Source: Helicobacter sp. 11S03491-1 (GTDB taxonomy: Bacteria > Campylobacterota > Campylobacteria > Campylobacterales > Helicobacteraceae). From it: 64,000 nucleotides of DNA. The notes under the pieces are model-generated. The model searched no databases. It was not told the origin of the DNA and saw only the letters and a list, made by a program, of their open reading frames with translations. The translations under genes were made by a program, and so were the position numbers. This document shows, in pieces, positions 38,277 to 47,827 of this stretch; the stretch's first letter is position 1, and each line of letters begins with the position of its first letter. The DNA is taken from assembly GCF_002272835.1 (NCBI RefSeq), contig NZ_MLAO01000003.1, positions 124,001-188,000 of the forward strand, written 5' to 3'.

Positions 38277-39560
38277 ATGTCAAATACACAATTTCAAAAA
38301 GAAACTCTGGCTATACATGAAGGCTATGTAAGGGATTCCCAACAAACTATGAGTGTTCCTATTTATCAAAGCACTGCTTATGCGTTTGATAATTCTAATC
38401 AGGCAGGGGCAAGATTTGCTCTTCAAGAGCTTGGAAATATTTATTCCAGATTGACTAATCCAACTAATGAAGTGCTTGAAAAACGTCTTGCATCTCTAGA
38501 AGGCGGGGCTAGCGGTGTTGTTAGCGCTAGTGGTTCTGCAGCAATTTTTTATTCTATTGCTAATGTTGCCGGGGCAGGAGATAATATTATTGTCGCGGAT
38601 AAAATCTATGGGGGATCAACAAATTTATTTGCCCATACGATTAAAAGATTTGGAATAGAGGCAAGGGTATTTTGTGTTGATGATATTAGCACGCTTGAGC
38701 CTTTGATTGATTCTAAAACCAAAGCTATCTTTTTTGAAAGTTTGAGTAATCCTCAAATTGCTATTGCGCCTATTGAAGAAATCACCCAAATTGCAAAAAA
38801 GCATGGCATTATTACAATTTGTGATAATACTGTGGCCACACCCATACTCTGTAATCCAATAAAGTGGGGTGTAGATGTGGTAGTTCATAGTCTTAGCAAA
38901 TATGCTAGCGGTCAAGGAAGCACTATCGCAGGAGGTATTATTGATAGAGATGGATTAAATGATTTTATTAAGAATAATCCCCGATATGAACATTTTAATA
39001 CTCCGGATCCCAGTTATCATGGACTTGTTTATACCGATGTTGATCTGCCTATTTTTAATCTTAGAATTCGCACAGCACTTTTGCGAGATATTGGCGCGAC
39101 ATTGAGCCCGTTTAATGCATGGCTTGTATTGCAAGGAATTGAAACTCTAAAAATACGCATTTATGAGCATAGCCATAATGCCTATAAAATTGCACAATTT
39201 TTAAAGTCTCATCAAAATGTTCATTCGGTGAGTTATCCCGGACTTGTTGATAATCCCTATCACACACTTTCTAAAAAATATTTCAAAGAAGGCTTATGCA
39301 GTGGGCTTGTAAGTTTTGAGATTAATGGAGATTTCCAAAAAGCTAAAGAAATTTGCGATCAAACAAAGATTTTTAGCATTGTTGTCAATATTGGTGATAC
39401 GAAATCGCTTATTGTCCATCCGGCTTCTACAACACACTCTCAACTTAGCCAAACAGATCTTAACAAAGTTGGTATTTTGCCTAATACAATTCGTTTAAGC
39501 GTAGGTTTGGAAAATGTTGATGATCTCATTGATGATCTCCATAAGGCTTTGGATTTCTAA
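38277..39560 (+). CDS. metY: O-acetylhomoserine sulfhydrylase
   Basis: Pyridoxal-phosphate enzyme that makes homocysteine from O-acetylhomoserine and sulfide. It is 427 residues from the ATG at 38277, chosen because AAAGGA stands six bases before it. The cofactor Lys is in VVHSLSKYASGQGSTIAGG near residue 205, and NIYSRLTNPTNEVLEKRLASLEGG near 51 is typical. The length and the NIGDTKSLIVHPASTTH segment fit MetY better than MetB. It stands alone between the DpnII-type system and the next gene. Confidence 0.92.
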   Translation: MSNTQFQKETLAIHEGYVRDSQQTMSVPIYQSTAYAFDNSNQAGARFALQELGNIYSRLTNPTNEVLEKRLASLEGGASGVVSASGSAAIFYSIANVAGAGDNIIVADKIYGGSTNLFAHTIKRFGIEARVFCVDDISTLEPLIDSKTKAIFFESLSNPQIAIAPIEEITQIAKKHGIITICDNTVATPILCNPIKWGVDVVVHSLSKYASGQGSTIAGGIIDRDGLNDFIKNNPRYEHFNTPDPSYHGLVYTDVDLPIFNLRIRTALLRDIGATLSPFNAWLVLQGIETLKIRIYEHSHNAYKIAQFLKSHQNVHSVSYPGLVDNPYHTLSKKYFKEGLCSGLVSFEINGDFQKAKEICDQTKIFSIVVNIGDTKSLIVHPASTTHSQLSQTDLNKVGILPNTIRLSVGLENVDDLIDDLHKALDF

Positions 39561-39768
39561 AAAATAGGCATCATCCCTTGAAACTTTGAGAATCTTAATT
39601 TTAGGATTTTTAAAAGTTAGGGATAGAGTGTCATGAGATTATAATCATCTTTACAGACTATGCTTTATTAAGCCGGTAATATTGCCAAAATACCCTGTAA
39701 TTAATATTCAAATCATCTGCTCATGAGTTAATTTTATGTGCCGGTTTGGAGCAAATTAACAAATTTTA

Positions 39769-40662
39769 TCATTCTTTGATAGTATTTTTTAAACAACCAA
39801 TCCCTTCAATATGGCATTCTACTACATCTCCATTTTTGAGAAACCTAGGAGGTTCAAATCCCATCCCAACACCTGATGGGGTTCCCATAGACAGAATACT
39901 TCCGGCCTTGAGTACCATCCCTGAGCTGAGTTCTTCAATAACGTAGGGAATATCAAAAATCAGCAATCCTGTAGAACTTTTTTGACGCAACTGACCATTG
40001 ACATAACTGGATATTTCAAGGATGGGCGGGGTAGGGAATTCATCTTTTGTGGCAATCCATGGTCCCATTGGAGTGCAGCCTTCCAGGCTTTTGCCAAAAT
40101 ACCATTGATTATGTTTGATTTGCACGTCTCTTGCACTTATATCATTGATAATTGTATATCCAAAGACATAATCAAAAGCATTTTCTTTTTTTACATTCCA
40201 TGCATCTTTGCTAATAATTACACCGAGTTCAGCCTCATAATCAAGTTTTTGTGTGATTTGAGTGTGGAGGGGAATATTGCCTCCATCGGGAGTGGCGCTA
40301 TTGACGCGTTTGCCAAAATATACGGCTTCCTCACGTTTCCCGCTAAAGGCTATTTTTTTAAATTTTGCCGATTCTTTTGCATGTTCGAGATAGTTAATCC
40401 CCAAGCAAATAATCTCTTGTGCAGGATGAGGGATAGGGGAAAGTTTGATGACTTCATCGATCAAAAACTCTCCTTCTTTTTGGTAAATTGCTTTTAAGAG
40501 CGTATCTTCTGTTTTTTTATCCCATTTATAAATAAGCTCTTGCATTGAAGGTACTTTTATGCCCAATGAATTTAAAGAGATAATCTTTTTAGCACCGGAA
40601 TCTAAAATACCGACTTCATCTTTTGAATCTTTAGTTTTTTTGAAAGTAAGAATTTTCATCAT
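39769..40662 (-). CDS. Fumarylacetoacetase (FAH) family protein
   Basis: Cytoplasmic metal-dependent protein of 297 residues with the FAH fold. ICLGINYLEHAKES near 85, the PDGGNIPLHTQITQKLDYEAELGVII stretch (metal ligands Glu/Glu) near 129-154 and the Asp in NDISARDVQIKHNQWYFGKS near 171-190 are typical of 2-hydroxyhepta-2,4-diene-1,7-dioate isomerase or oxaloacetate/acylpyruvate hydrolase subgroups. Catabolic context is absent, so oxaloacetate decarboxylase or acylpyruvase activity is as likely as aromatic breakdown. Confidence 0.85.
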   Translation of the reverse strand: MMKILTFKKTKDSKDEVGILDSGAKKIISLNSLGIKVPSMQELIYKWDKKTEDTLLKAIYQKEGEFLIDEVIKLSPIPHPAQEIICLGINYLEHAKESAKFKKIAFSGKREEAVYFGKRVNSATPDGGNIPLHTQITQKLDYEAELGVIISKDAWNVKKENAFDYVFGYTIINDISARDVQIKHNQWYFGKSLEGCTPMGPWIATKDEFPTPPILEISSYVNGQLRQKSSTGLLIFDIPYVIEELSSGMVLKAGSILSMGTPSGVGMGFEPPRFLKNGDVVECHIEGIGCLKNTIKE

Positions 40663-40672
40663 AAATCCTTGT

Positions 40673-40678
40673 TATAAT
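40673..40678 (+). promoter_or_regulatory. -10 element for the alpha/beta hydrolase gene
   Basis: TATAAT lies 48 bases before the hydrolase ATG, in the spacer shared with the FAH-family gene. Confidence 0.4.
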
Positions 40679-40726
40679 GTTCGAATAAATTTTGCAAATA
40701 AGTGTATCCAAAAATATGAGTGACAA

Positions 40727-41653
40727 ATGGAAATTATAAAAAATTTGACCTTTAAAAGTAATTTTGGAAATATTGTTTATGATAAATACCTCCCCGATCG
40801 CAATAAAGCAGTAGTGATACAAATCGCACATGGGATGATAGAGCATAGAGGAAGGTATCAATGGCTATGTGAGAATCTTGCTCAAAGAGGTTATATTGTT
40901 TTTATCAATGATCATCGTGGGCATGGGGATAGTATTGGCAATGAAATTACATGGGGTGAAATGGGAAAAAATGGCTTTGAAGAAGCTACAAAGGATATGC
41001 TTAGATTTCACAATCTGATTGCCCAAGAGTTTGTCGGCTATAAACAAGTGCTATTGGGGCATAGTATGGGCTCATTGCTTTCACGTAGATTTTTGCAACT
41101 TTATGAGAATAAAATTGATGCCCTTATTCTTACAGGCACACCTTCGCCTAATTTGTTTTTGGGGTTTGGTAGTTTTATCTTTAGGATATTTGATAGGCTT
41201 GGGATTAAAAAATATCCAAAAATAGGGGATTTATTGTCTTTCAATGCAAAATTTCAAGCTTATTTCAAGCCCAAAACAAACCATTCTCATCATTATTGGT
41301 CTTGCAGTGATGAAGAGGTTATCAAAGCCTATTTAAATGATCCAAAATGTCGGTTTCGTTTTACATTTAATAGTTTTGCAAATCTTTTTGAGGGGATGAG
41401 AAAAGTTTTTTCTTCCTATCCTCAAAAACCCCAAAATACTTATCTCCCTATTTTGTTTTTGAGTGGTGCAGATGATGTTTGTGGAAATTTCTCTAAAGGA
41501 GTGCAAAAAGCCTGCCACCATATCCAAACTCAAGGCTATGATAATGTAACACTCAAGCTTTATGAAGATACTCGTCATGAGGTTTTTAACGAACCCAACA
41601 AAATGCAAATATTTCAAGATATGCTTGTATGGCTTGAAAATGAGGGTTTATAG
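40727..41653 (+). CDS. Alpha/beta hydrolase, monoacylglycerol lipase-like
   Basis: Predicted serine hydrolase of 308 residues. The oxyanion part, QIAHGMIEHRGRYQ, is near residue 25, with INDHRGHGDS near 63. The nucleophile elbow is GHSMGS near residue 108, the acid is likely in FLSGADDVCGN near 245, and the His in DTRHEVFNEP near 284. This set of motifs is that of lysophospholipase or monoacylglycerol lipase (Hydrolase_4). No signal peptide is seen. The substrate is unknown. Confidence 0.85.
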   Translation: MEIIKNLTFKSNFGNIVYDKYLPDRNKAVVIQIAHGMIEHRGRYQWLCENLAQRGYIVFINDHRGHGDSIGNEITWGEMGKNGFEEATKDMLRFHNLIAQEFVGYKQVLLGHSMGSLLSRRFLQLYENKIDALILTGTPSPNLFLGFGSFIFRIFDRLGIKKYPKIGDLLSFNAKFQAYFKPKTNHSHHYWSCSDEEVIKAYLNDPKCRFRFTFNSFANLFEGMRKVFSSYPQKPQNTYLPILFLSGADDVCGNFSKGVQKACHHIQTQGYDNVTLKLYEDTRHEVFNEPNKMQIFQDMLVWLENEGL

Positions 41654-41677
41654 ATCTCCAAACCCATGTTTGTGTGA

Positions 41678-42448
41678 TTATGCTTTGTTGATGATTTTCA
41701 AAATCTCTAAGACATCATGATTGTGTGCAGGGCTTAAAATTCCAAAAATCTTAAACAATCCTAACAATAGGTTTTTGTGAGTAAAATCCAAAATTAAATG
41801 AGCAAATTCCTTTGTTTTTGCGCATCTCCCCAGAAGTTGCGTATTATTTTTTTCAATCAATTCTGTAACCGGAAAACAAACATAAACCATAGGTTGTGCC
41901 CCAATAGCCCTTTGTTTTTCTCTGATAATAATCTCAACTAAAATATCAAACTTATCAAAGGGATGCACCAATAAAGGGTATTTTACTTCAGAACAATAAA
42001 AATCAATCCCAAGAATTTTTTTATTCTTTGGGTGTGTCCTTAAGATTTCAAGTTCCGGATTGGAGTCTAAAAAATCGTTAATAGTAGGCTTATTTAAAAA
42101 TTCCATTAAACTCAATATTTCACTGTTTTTAATAATACCCCATTTTTTAAAATAATAACAATATTCACTCAGTTCATAAAGAGATTTTAGCTCCTTATTT
42201 GATCCCATAAATTCTGTATTCTGTAGTGTTGTAAGAGCTATTTTTTCTTTTTGCTTTTTAATCACATCATAACCAATCATCCACTCAATATAATGTTTTT
42301 GGGTAAAAATTTGTTGTCTTGTGGCAACAGGTAGCCCATATTCATAAAAACTATTTCTGGATTTCACTCTTATTTTTCCGCTTGGAGCGCTTAGGGGAAT
42401 GTCAATAGCAATCTTTTTATTTATTTCATCTAGTTTATCAATTTGCAT
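41678..42448 (-). CDS. Putative type II restriction endonuclease
   Basis: A 256-residue protein that I assign mainly by position: it overlaps the adjacent DNA methyltransferase by eleven bases in the same direction. A PD-(D/E)xK site is not plain. Possible acidic residues lie in KILGIDFYCSEVKYPLLV near residue 147 and KFDILVEIIIREKQRA near residue 168, where D-x-x-x-E and E-x-x-x-R-E-K combinations occur. The N-terminus has SAPSGKIRVKSRNSFYEYG. It may be an endonuclease of a family I do not recognise, or an accessory protein. Confidence 0.55.
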   Translation of the reverse strand: MQIDKLDEINKKIAIDIPLSAPSGKIRVKSRNSFYEYGLPVATRQQIFTQKHYIEWMIGYDVIKKQKEKIALTTLQNTEFMGSNKELKSLYELSEYCYYFKKWGIIKNSEILSLMEFLNKPTINDFLDSNPELEILRTHPKNKKILGIDFYCSEVKYPLLVHPFDKFDILVEIIIREKQRAIGAQPMVYVCFPVTELIEKNNTQLLGRCAKTKEFAHLILDFTHKNLLLGLFKIFGILSPAHNHDVLEILKIINKA

Positions 42449-43559
42449 AATGTCCCTTCAATAAATTCTTGAAATAATCTATGATTTTGTCATCCAAAAT
42501 TTTTGTCTGGGAAGATTCTATGAATGCATGCTCTAATTTTAGAAACTCCTCATAATCAATCATCACATCACAATTCCCCAGATAATAAGGAACATGTTTG
42601 AGGATTTGTTTGAATACATCTACAAAACAATAAAGGCTATATTTTGATTTTGGAATATAGATTGCATTGGCACAATCTTTGGTGATGAATGTCCGGGAAC
42701 GTCTGAGCGCATTAATATCTCGCATCGTATAGAACATTGCTACTTTCTGTGATAATAAAATTCTTTTTTTATTGGGGTATTTATCAATATATTTAGCAAT
42801 AAAATCAAAATCACTCAGCCTAAAGGACTTATTTTGTATTGTTTTGAAGGTGTAATTTTTGATGTAATCATAATCCATGCCCCCGGCATTTTTTTTATAA
42901 AGCCCTATTAAAATAGGGAAAAAACTTGAAGAGTTTGGGCAAAATACCTCTGAGCTGATGAGTAGAGAATCTATAAGAGTATAATTTTTATAAAATTCCT
43001 TCATGGATTTAAAATTAGATTCTTTAATCAAATATGAAAGGGGATGTAAAACGCAGATAAAATCAGCTTGTAAGTGCGCAAATGAGAGTAAAAAACTTAT
43101 CCCCAAATCTCTATGTTTAAAAATAGGATCAATCATAAAGCCTTTTTGAGTTTTTATATGATTTTTTATGATTGAAGTTTTGTCATTGTAAGGGGGATTG
43201 CCTACAATAATTAATTTGTCAGATTTTTTGATATGAAATTTCTCTCTCTTGAGATTGCAGAGTGAGTTGGTTGTTAAAAATAATGGAGGATTTTTTAAAT
43301 TTTTAAAATTATTTTTGGCTATTTCAATAGCTTGTTCATCAATATCAGATCCAATTTTTGCGCAAAAATTTAAAGGAGTTTCCAAAAAACTGCCATAACC
43401 ACAAGAGCTATCTAAAAGGACAAAATCTTTTGTATCAGCTTTTTGGTGAGATATTTGTTTAAAAAGCATGTCATAAACGATTGCAACAATATAAGAAGGG
43501 GTGTAAAAACTCCCTAAATTAACAGCTTGTTCTTGATTTAAGTGCGATTGAAATGTCAT
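42438..43559 (-). CDS. Type II N6-adenine DNA methyltransferase, gamma class
   Basis: A 373-residue methyltransferase with motif I LLDSSCGYGSFLET near residues 48-61, acidic DIDEQAIEIAKNNF near 75, and motif IV GNPPYNDK near residue 119, the order of gamma-class adenine enzymes (TaqI type). FYTPSYIVAIVYDML near residue 18 is the usual motif X region. The C-terminal part should read the target, which cannot be predicted. It is first in a two-gene unit with the putative endonuclease and appears intact. Confidence 0.88.
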   Translation of the reverse strand: MTFQSHLNQEQAVNLGSFYTPSYIVAIVYDMLFKQISHQKADTKDFVLLDSSCGYGSFLETPLNFCAKIGSDIDEQAIEIAKNNFKNLKNPPLFLTTNSLCNLKREKFHIKKSDKLIIVGNPPYNDKTSIIKNHIKTQKGFMIDPIFKHRDLGISFLLSFAHLQADFICVLHPLSYLIKESNFKSMKEFYKNYTLIDSLLISSEVFCPNSSSFFPILIGLYKKNAGGMDYDYIKNYTFKTIQNKSFRLSDFDFIAKYIDKYPNKKRILLSQKVAMFYTMRDINALRRSRTFITKDCANAIYIPKSKYSLYCFVDVFKQILKHVPYYLGNCDVMIDYEEFLKLEHAFIESSQTKILDDKIIDYFKNLLKGHYAN

Positions 43560-43630
43560 TTATTTTCTCTAGAATATTTTGGTGTTTATTTTACAGGATT
43601 TTGAGTGCATACCGGCTTTATTTTCAAGAT

Positions 43631-44698
43631 TTATAAAAATTTCTTGCCTTTTTCTTGTTGTATTTTGGCCACTTGTGCAAATACAATTGCCACAGCTTCA
43701 AACAACACTCTGGGGATAGGCTCATCAATATCGACCTCTTTATAGAGTTCTCTGGCAAGTTTTGGATTTTCTACAATTTCAATATCATGTTCTCTTGCGA
43801 TTCCTTTAATCGTGATAGCCAGATGATCAATACCTTTTGCAACAACAACCGGAGCGGGATCATTTTCTCCAAAACGTAAAGCAACAGCATAATGAGTGGG
43901 GTTGGTAACAACAACATTGGCATTAGGGATAGCACTCATCATTTTACTCATTGAGTTTTTAAGCATCATTTGACGGATTTTGGCGCGTATTTCAGGATTT
44001 CCTTCTTGCTGTTTGTATTCATCTTTAAGCTCTTGTTTGCTCATGCGAAGTGATTTGGTGTATTGGCGTTTTTTGATAATAAAATCAGCCATAGCCATCA
44101 CAAAAAATAATATCAATAAAACACTGATGAGAAGAAGCGCTTTATTGCGAAACCAAAGCATCTGATCAAATACGCTAAATAGAGCGATATGTTCGAGTTC
44201 TCCTAAAAAACCTCCAAAGATAAAAAACCCTACCATAAAAGCAATAAAAACCTTTAAGGTAATCATCGCTCCATCTAAAATTTTTTTGAGTGAGAAAAGA
44301 TTTTTTACTCCATTGATTGGGTTGATTTTGTTTAATTTGGGGGTAAGGACTTTTGTGCTCAACAAGAATCCAAATTGCGCAATATTCCCTAGTATTCCTG
44401 CAATAACTAATGCTAAAAATATGGGCAAAATCATCATCAAAATATTTCTTAAAAATCCTAAAAGAAGGCTAAAAATATTTTCAGTTGTAAAATCCATGCT
44501 TGTGTATTGGAGTGCTTGAATATAAATTCCTTCAAAATTCTTAAGCCAAAAAGGAAAAATGATAAAAATAGCAAATAACCCCACCAAAAGCCCTATAAAT
44601 CCTACAACTTCAGGACTTTTTGCAACATTGCCCTCTTCCCTGGCTTTTTGAATTTTATGTGTGGAGGGGGCTTCAGTTTTTTCTTGTTCTTCAGCCAT
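43631..44698 (-). CDS. flhB: Flagellar export protein FlhB
   Basis: Inner membrane component of the flagellar type III export gate that switches specificity by self-cleavage. It has 355 residues. EEQEKTEAPSTHKIQKAREEG at the N-terminus is the family mark, four membrane segments follow, and the cleavage motif NPTHYAVAL is near residue 264. It overlaps mobA by eight bases. In Helicobacter FlhB also couples export to RpoN gene control. Confidence 0.97.
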   Translation of the reverse strand: MAEEQEKTEAPSTHKIQKAREEGNVAKSPEVVGFIGLLVGLFAIFIIFPFWLKNFEGIYIQALQYTSMDFTTENIFSLLLGFLRNILMMILPIFLALVIAGILGNIAQFGFLLSTKVLTPKLNKINPINGVKNLFSLKKILDGAMITLKVFIAFMVGFFIFGGFLGELEHIALFSVFDQMLWFRNKALLLISVLLILFFVMAMADFIIKKRQYTKSLRMSKQELKDEYKQQEGNPEIRAKIRQMMLKNSMSKMMSAIPNANVVVTNPTHYAVALRFGENDPAPVVVAKGIDHLAITIKGIAREHDIEIVENPKLARELYKEVDIDEPIPRVLFEAVAIVFAQVAKIQQEKGKKFL

Positions 44699-45278
44699 TT
44701 TGTTTCCTTAAATATGACAGGGCGTGTTGATAATCCTTTGGTGTATTGAGATTGTTAAACTCTTCTTCATCTTCAAAATCAATACAATATGTGTGGAGTT
44801 TGTCTATGAGCTTGCCTATCTTGTATTCTTTTTCTTGGAGTGTTTGGGTTATTTGATCACAAGTATTATAATCCCATAAGGCAATAAGATAGTGTGATTT
44901 TTGGTTTGTTTTGGGATAAATGACATCATAATCTTTATGTACAGAGCACAAAGTTTCTATGGTATGCGCTTTGATGAATGGAGCATCTACACTGATAAAA
45001 AATATTTTTTTTTCTTTGAGGTGTAAAAAGGAACTTTCAATCCCAACAAGTGGAGAAAAGATATTCCTATTTTCATATAAGCACGCGCTTTTTAAATCAA
45101 AATCTAAACTTTCCTTGCAAGATATAAAAACATTTTGGAAAATTTTACACATTTTGTTGTATTGATAAGTGAGTAAATTTGCCACATTACCGAAGGGGAG
45201 AAGAGCTTTGTTGCTTCCCATTCGAGAACTTTTTCCTCCGGTTAGAATGACGCAATTAAGGGTTTTGATTTTACACAC
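44691..45278 (-). CDS. mobA: Molybdenum cofactor guanylyltransferase
   Basis: Attaches GMP to molybdopterin to make the cofactor of bis-MGD enzymes. It has 195 residues. The nucleotide signature LTGGKSSRMGSNKALLPFG is at residues 13-31, SVDAPFI gives the Mg-binding Asp near 95, and FNNLNTPKDY is the conserved tail. It precedes flhB with an eight-base overlap and is divergent from moaA, so two cofactor genes face each other across one promoter region. Confidence 0.93.
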   Translation of the reverse strand: MCKIKTLNCVILTGGKSSRMGSNKALLPFGNVANLLTYQYNKMCKIFQNVFISCKESLDFDLKSACLYENRNIFSPLVGIESSFLHLKEKKIFFISVDAPFIKAHTIETLCSVHKDYDVIYPKTNQKSHYLIALWDYNTCDQITQTLQEKEYKIGKLIDKLHTYCIDFEDEEEFNNLNTPKDYQHALSYLRKQNG

Positions 45279-45384
45279 TGATTCCCTTTTTAGGATTATT
45301 TGTAAGTTTATTGTATGATTATGATGTTTAAGATCTTATTTAGAAGCAAATAAAGCGTTATATATTTTTTTATAGTAGGTTGAA

Positions 45385-46356
45385 ATGTTAGTTGATACTT
45401 TTGGAAGAACGATCGATTATATTCGTGTCTCAGTAACCAAACAGTGTAATTTTAGATGTCAGTATTGTATGCCGGATACACCAATGGATTTTTTTGACAA
45501 CGAAAATTACATGCCCTTAGAGAATATTGTTTCGTTTTTAAAAATCGCTATTGATGAAGGGATAAAAAAAATTCGTATTACAGGCGGAGAACCCCTTATC
45601 CGAAAAGATTTAGATACTTTTATCGCTTCTATCTATGATTATGCCCCTCATGTTTGTATAGCTCTTACTACAAATGCTTTTTTGCTTAAAAAATACGCTT
45701 ATTCTCTCAAGCAAGCCGGACTCCAAAGAGTTAATATCTCTCTGGATTCTCTCAAAAGCGATAGAATTATAAAAATTTCAAGAAAAGATGCGCTCCATTC
45801 AATATTATCAGGGATTGATGAAGCCCAAAGGGTTGGTTTAAAGATTAAGCTCAATATGGTTCCTTTGAAGGGCATCAATGATGATGAAATTATTAGTATG
45901 CTTGAATATGCCAAAAGTAAGGGTATCTTGCTTCGTTATATTGAATACATGGAGAACACACATGCTAAATGGGGTCTCAAAGGGTTTAAAGAAGAAGAAA
46001 TCCTTTCAATCATAGAGCAAAAATATTCTGTGAAGCAAATTGAAAAAGAAAACTTTGGTCCTGCAAAAATTTATGAGACACAAGAGAATTATGCCTTTGG
46101 TATCATTGCACCTCATAATGATGATTTTTGCAAAAGTTGTAATCGTCTTCGCTTGACATCTGAGGGCACAATTTGTCCCTGTTTGTATTATCAAGATGCT
46201 GTTAATGCACAAGAAGCTATTCTCTCCCAAAACCCCAATCAAATCAAACAAGTCCTCTATCAATCTGTCTTTAATAAACCTGAAAAGAATCATTGGAACG
46301 AAGAAATGAATGCAGAAGATATATCTGCGAGAGCATTTTATTATACCGGTGGGTAA
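45385..46356 (+). CDS. moaA: GTP 3',8-cyclase MoaA
   Basis: Radical SAM enzyme for the first step of molybdenum cofactor synthesis. It has 323 residues. The first cluster motif is CNFRCQYC at residues 22-29 (C-x3-C-x2-C), and the second cluster Cys are in [18 protein letters not shown] near residue 249. GGEP is present near residue 70. The last residues run YYTGG with the GG terminus needed for activity. It is divergent from mobA. Confidence 0.97.
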   Translation: MLVDTFGRTIDYIRVSVTKQCNFRCQYCMPDTPMDFFDNENYMPLENIVSFLKIAIDEGIKKIRITGGEPLIRKDLDTFIASIYDYAPHVCIALTTNAFLLKKYAYSLKQAGLQRVNISLDSLKSDRIIKISRKDALHSILSGIDEAQRVGLKIKLNMVPLKGINDDEIISMLEYAKSKGILLRYIEYMENTHAKWGLKGFKEEEILSIIEQKYSVKQIEKENFGPAKIYETQENYAFGIIAPHNDDFCKSCNRLRLTSEGTICPCLYYQDAVNAQEAILSQNPNQIKQVLYQSVFNKPEKNHWNEEMNAEDISARAFYYTGG

Positions 46357-46421
46357 ATTTTTGCTTATCATTTTTGTGTTACAATTTTTTTAAATTTTTC
46401 AAATCCAAAAAGGAAGTATAT

Positions 46422-47504
46422 ATGGATGTTTTAGATAGAGCCATCAATGGCGATAATTTGAGTGTTGAAGAATTATCAAGACTTTATGAATATGATATTT
46501 TTACATTAGGCAAATTTGCCGATGAAGTTCGAAGAAAAAAATATAATGACAAAGTTTTTTTCAATATGAACCGACATATCAACCCAAGCAATATTTGTGC
46601 AGATGTTTGTAAGTTTTGCGCATTTTCAGCCAGCAGGAAAAATCCCAACCCTTATGAAATGAGCATTGATGAAATTCTCTCTCAGGCAATTTCTTCTTAT
46701 AAAAGGGGTGCAAAGGAAGTGCATATCGTAAGTGCCCATAATCCAAACTATACATACCAGTGGTTTTTAGATCTTTTTTCAGAAGTAAAAAAAGCACTCC
46801 CTCACATCCATCTCAAAGCAATGACAGCAGCTGAAGTAGATTATTTGGATAGAAAGTTTGGGATTGGTTATCAAAAAGTTCTTGAAGATATTGCAAAAGC
46901 AGGCGTAGATTCAATGCCCGGAGGAGGAGCAGAGATTTTTGATGAAAAAGTGAGGAAACATGTTTGTAATGGCAAGGTTAGCTCACAAAGATGGATAGAG
47001 ATTCATAAATATTGGCATTCTTTAGGAAAAATGAGTAATTGCACAATGCTTTTTGGGCATATTGAAAATCGTCAAAACCGAATAGATCATATGTTGCGTA
47101 TCAAAAATGCGCAACAAGATCTCAATATTGTTGAATCTAAAAAAGGAGGTTTCAATGCTTTTATACCTTTACTTTATCAAAGACAAAATAATTATCTCAA
47201 GGTAGAAGAGTTTCCTAGTGGGCAAGAAATTTTAAAAACTATCAGTATTGCCAGAATTATTTTAGATAATGTCCCTCATATCAAAGCTTATTGGGCAACA
47301 TTAAGCATGAATCTTGCCTTGGTAGCCCAAGAGTTTGGGGCAGATGATATGGACGGGACTATTGAGGCTGAATCTATTCAATCTGCCGGAGGAGCAAAAA
47401 GCAAGTCCGGAATGGGTAGAGATGAAATGATTGCTCAAATTAAAAATGCAGGGTTTAGGGCTATTGAGAGAGATAGTCTTTATAATGAACTTCAAGAGTG
47501 GTAA
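46422..47504 (+). CDS. mqnE: Aminofutalosine synthase MqnE
   Basis: Radical SAM enzyme of the futalosine route to menaquinone; it joins 3-enolpyruvyl-benzoate to SAM-derived adenosine. It has 360 residues. The cluster motif CADVCKFC is near residue 60, with NMNRHINPSNIC before it. I chose the ATG at 46422, which has AGGAAG before it; an in-frame start further up lies inside moaA. The gene order with bamA, mqnC, an M16 peptidase and gatB is that of H. pylori. Confidence 0.93.
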   Translation: MDVLDRAINGDNLSVEELSRLYEYDIFTLGKFADEVRRKKYNDKVFFNMNRHINPSNICADVCKFCAFSASRKNPNPYEMSIDEILSQAISSYKRGAKEVHIVSAHNPNYTYQWFLDLFSEVKKALPHIHLKAMTAAEVDYLDRKFGIGYQKVLEDIAKAGVDSMPGGGAEIFDEKVRKHVCNGKVSSQRWIEIHKYWHSLGKMSNCTMLFGHIENRQNRIDHMLRIKNAQQDLNIVESKKGGFNAFIPLLYQRQNNYLKVEEFPSGQEILKTISIARIILDNVPHIKAYWATLSMNLALVAQEFGADDMDGTIEAESIQSAGGAKSKSGMGRDEMIAQIKNAGFRAIERDSLYNELQEW

Positions 47505-47508
47505 CTAA

Positions 47509-47679
47509 AATTTTAGAAAATCAGGCAACTTTATTGTAGCTTATGAGAAGTTTTTCTATAAAGTGTATGAAATTTCTAATAGCCTTGAGATAGGAAATGA
47601 TGAGCAGTGTTTTTTATCTCAAAAAAGGGAGTTGTGTGAAAAATACACACAAAGAGATAAAGTAAAAATATTTCAATAG
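47509..47679 (+). pseudogene. Possible gene remnant after mqnE
   Basis: A stretch open in one frame without an ATG, GTG or TTG near its beginning. It encodes NFIVAYEKFFYKVYEISN followed by a charged tail ending DKVKIFQ. The residue mix looks protein-like (aromatic and Lys/Glu rich), as would the 3' end of a gene lost by deletion. The family is not recognised. It could equally be chance in AT-rich DNA. Confidence 0.3.
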
Positions 47680-47776
47680 TTTTAAATATTTAAGCAATCA
47701 AAACCAAGTGGAATGCCTGATTTTGTTATTAACCAAATAAAATTTTCTAAAATATCTTATTTTAAGCCAAATCAAG

Positions 47777-47782
47777 TATAAT
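47777..47782 (+). promoter_or_regulatory. -10 element for bamA
   Basis: TATAAT about 45 bases before the bamA start. AAGG lies about ten bases before the TTG start codon. Confidence 0.5.
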
Positions 47783-47827
47783 AGCCGGTATTTTATAAAA
47801 GTATATAACATTTCAAGGTATTGGTCA

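Larger units (their letters stand above)
47505..47827. other. Intergenic region between mqnE and bamA
   Basis: A 323-base gap. It holds a frame open for 57 codons from 47509 to a TAG at 47677-47679 that has no start codon, which may be a gene remnant. The bamA -10, TATAAT, is at 47777-47782. The remaining stretch is AT-rich and featureless. Confidence 0.5.

Noticed and set aside
46293-46421. 43-codon N-terminal extension of mqnE
   Set aside because: It lies partly inside moaA and is rich in Cys and Phe unlike the family; the ATG at 46422 has a good ribosome site.
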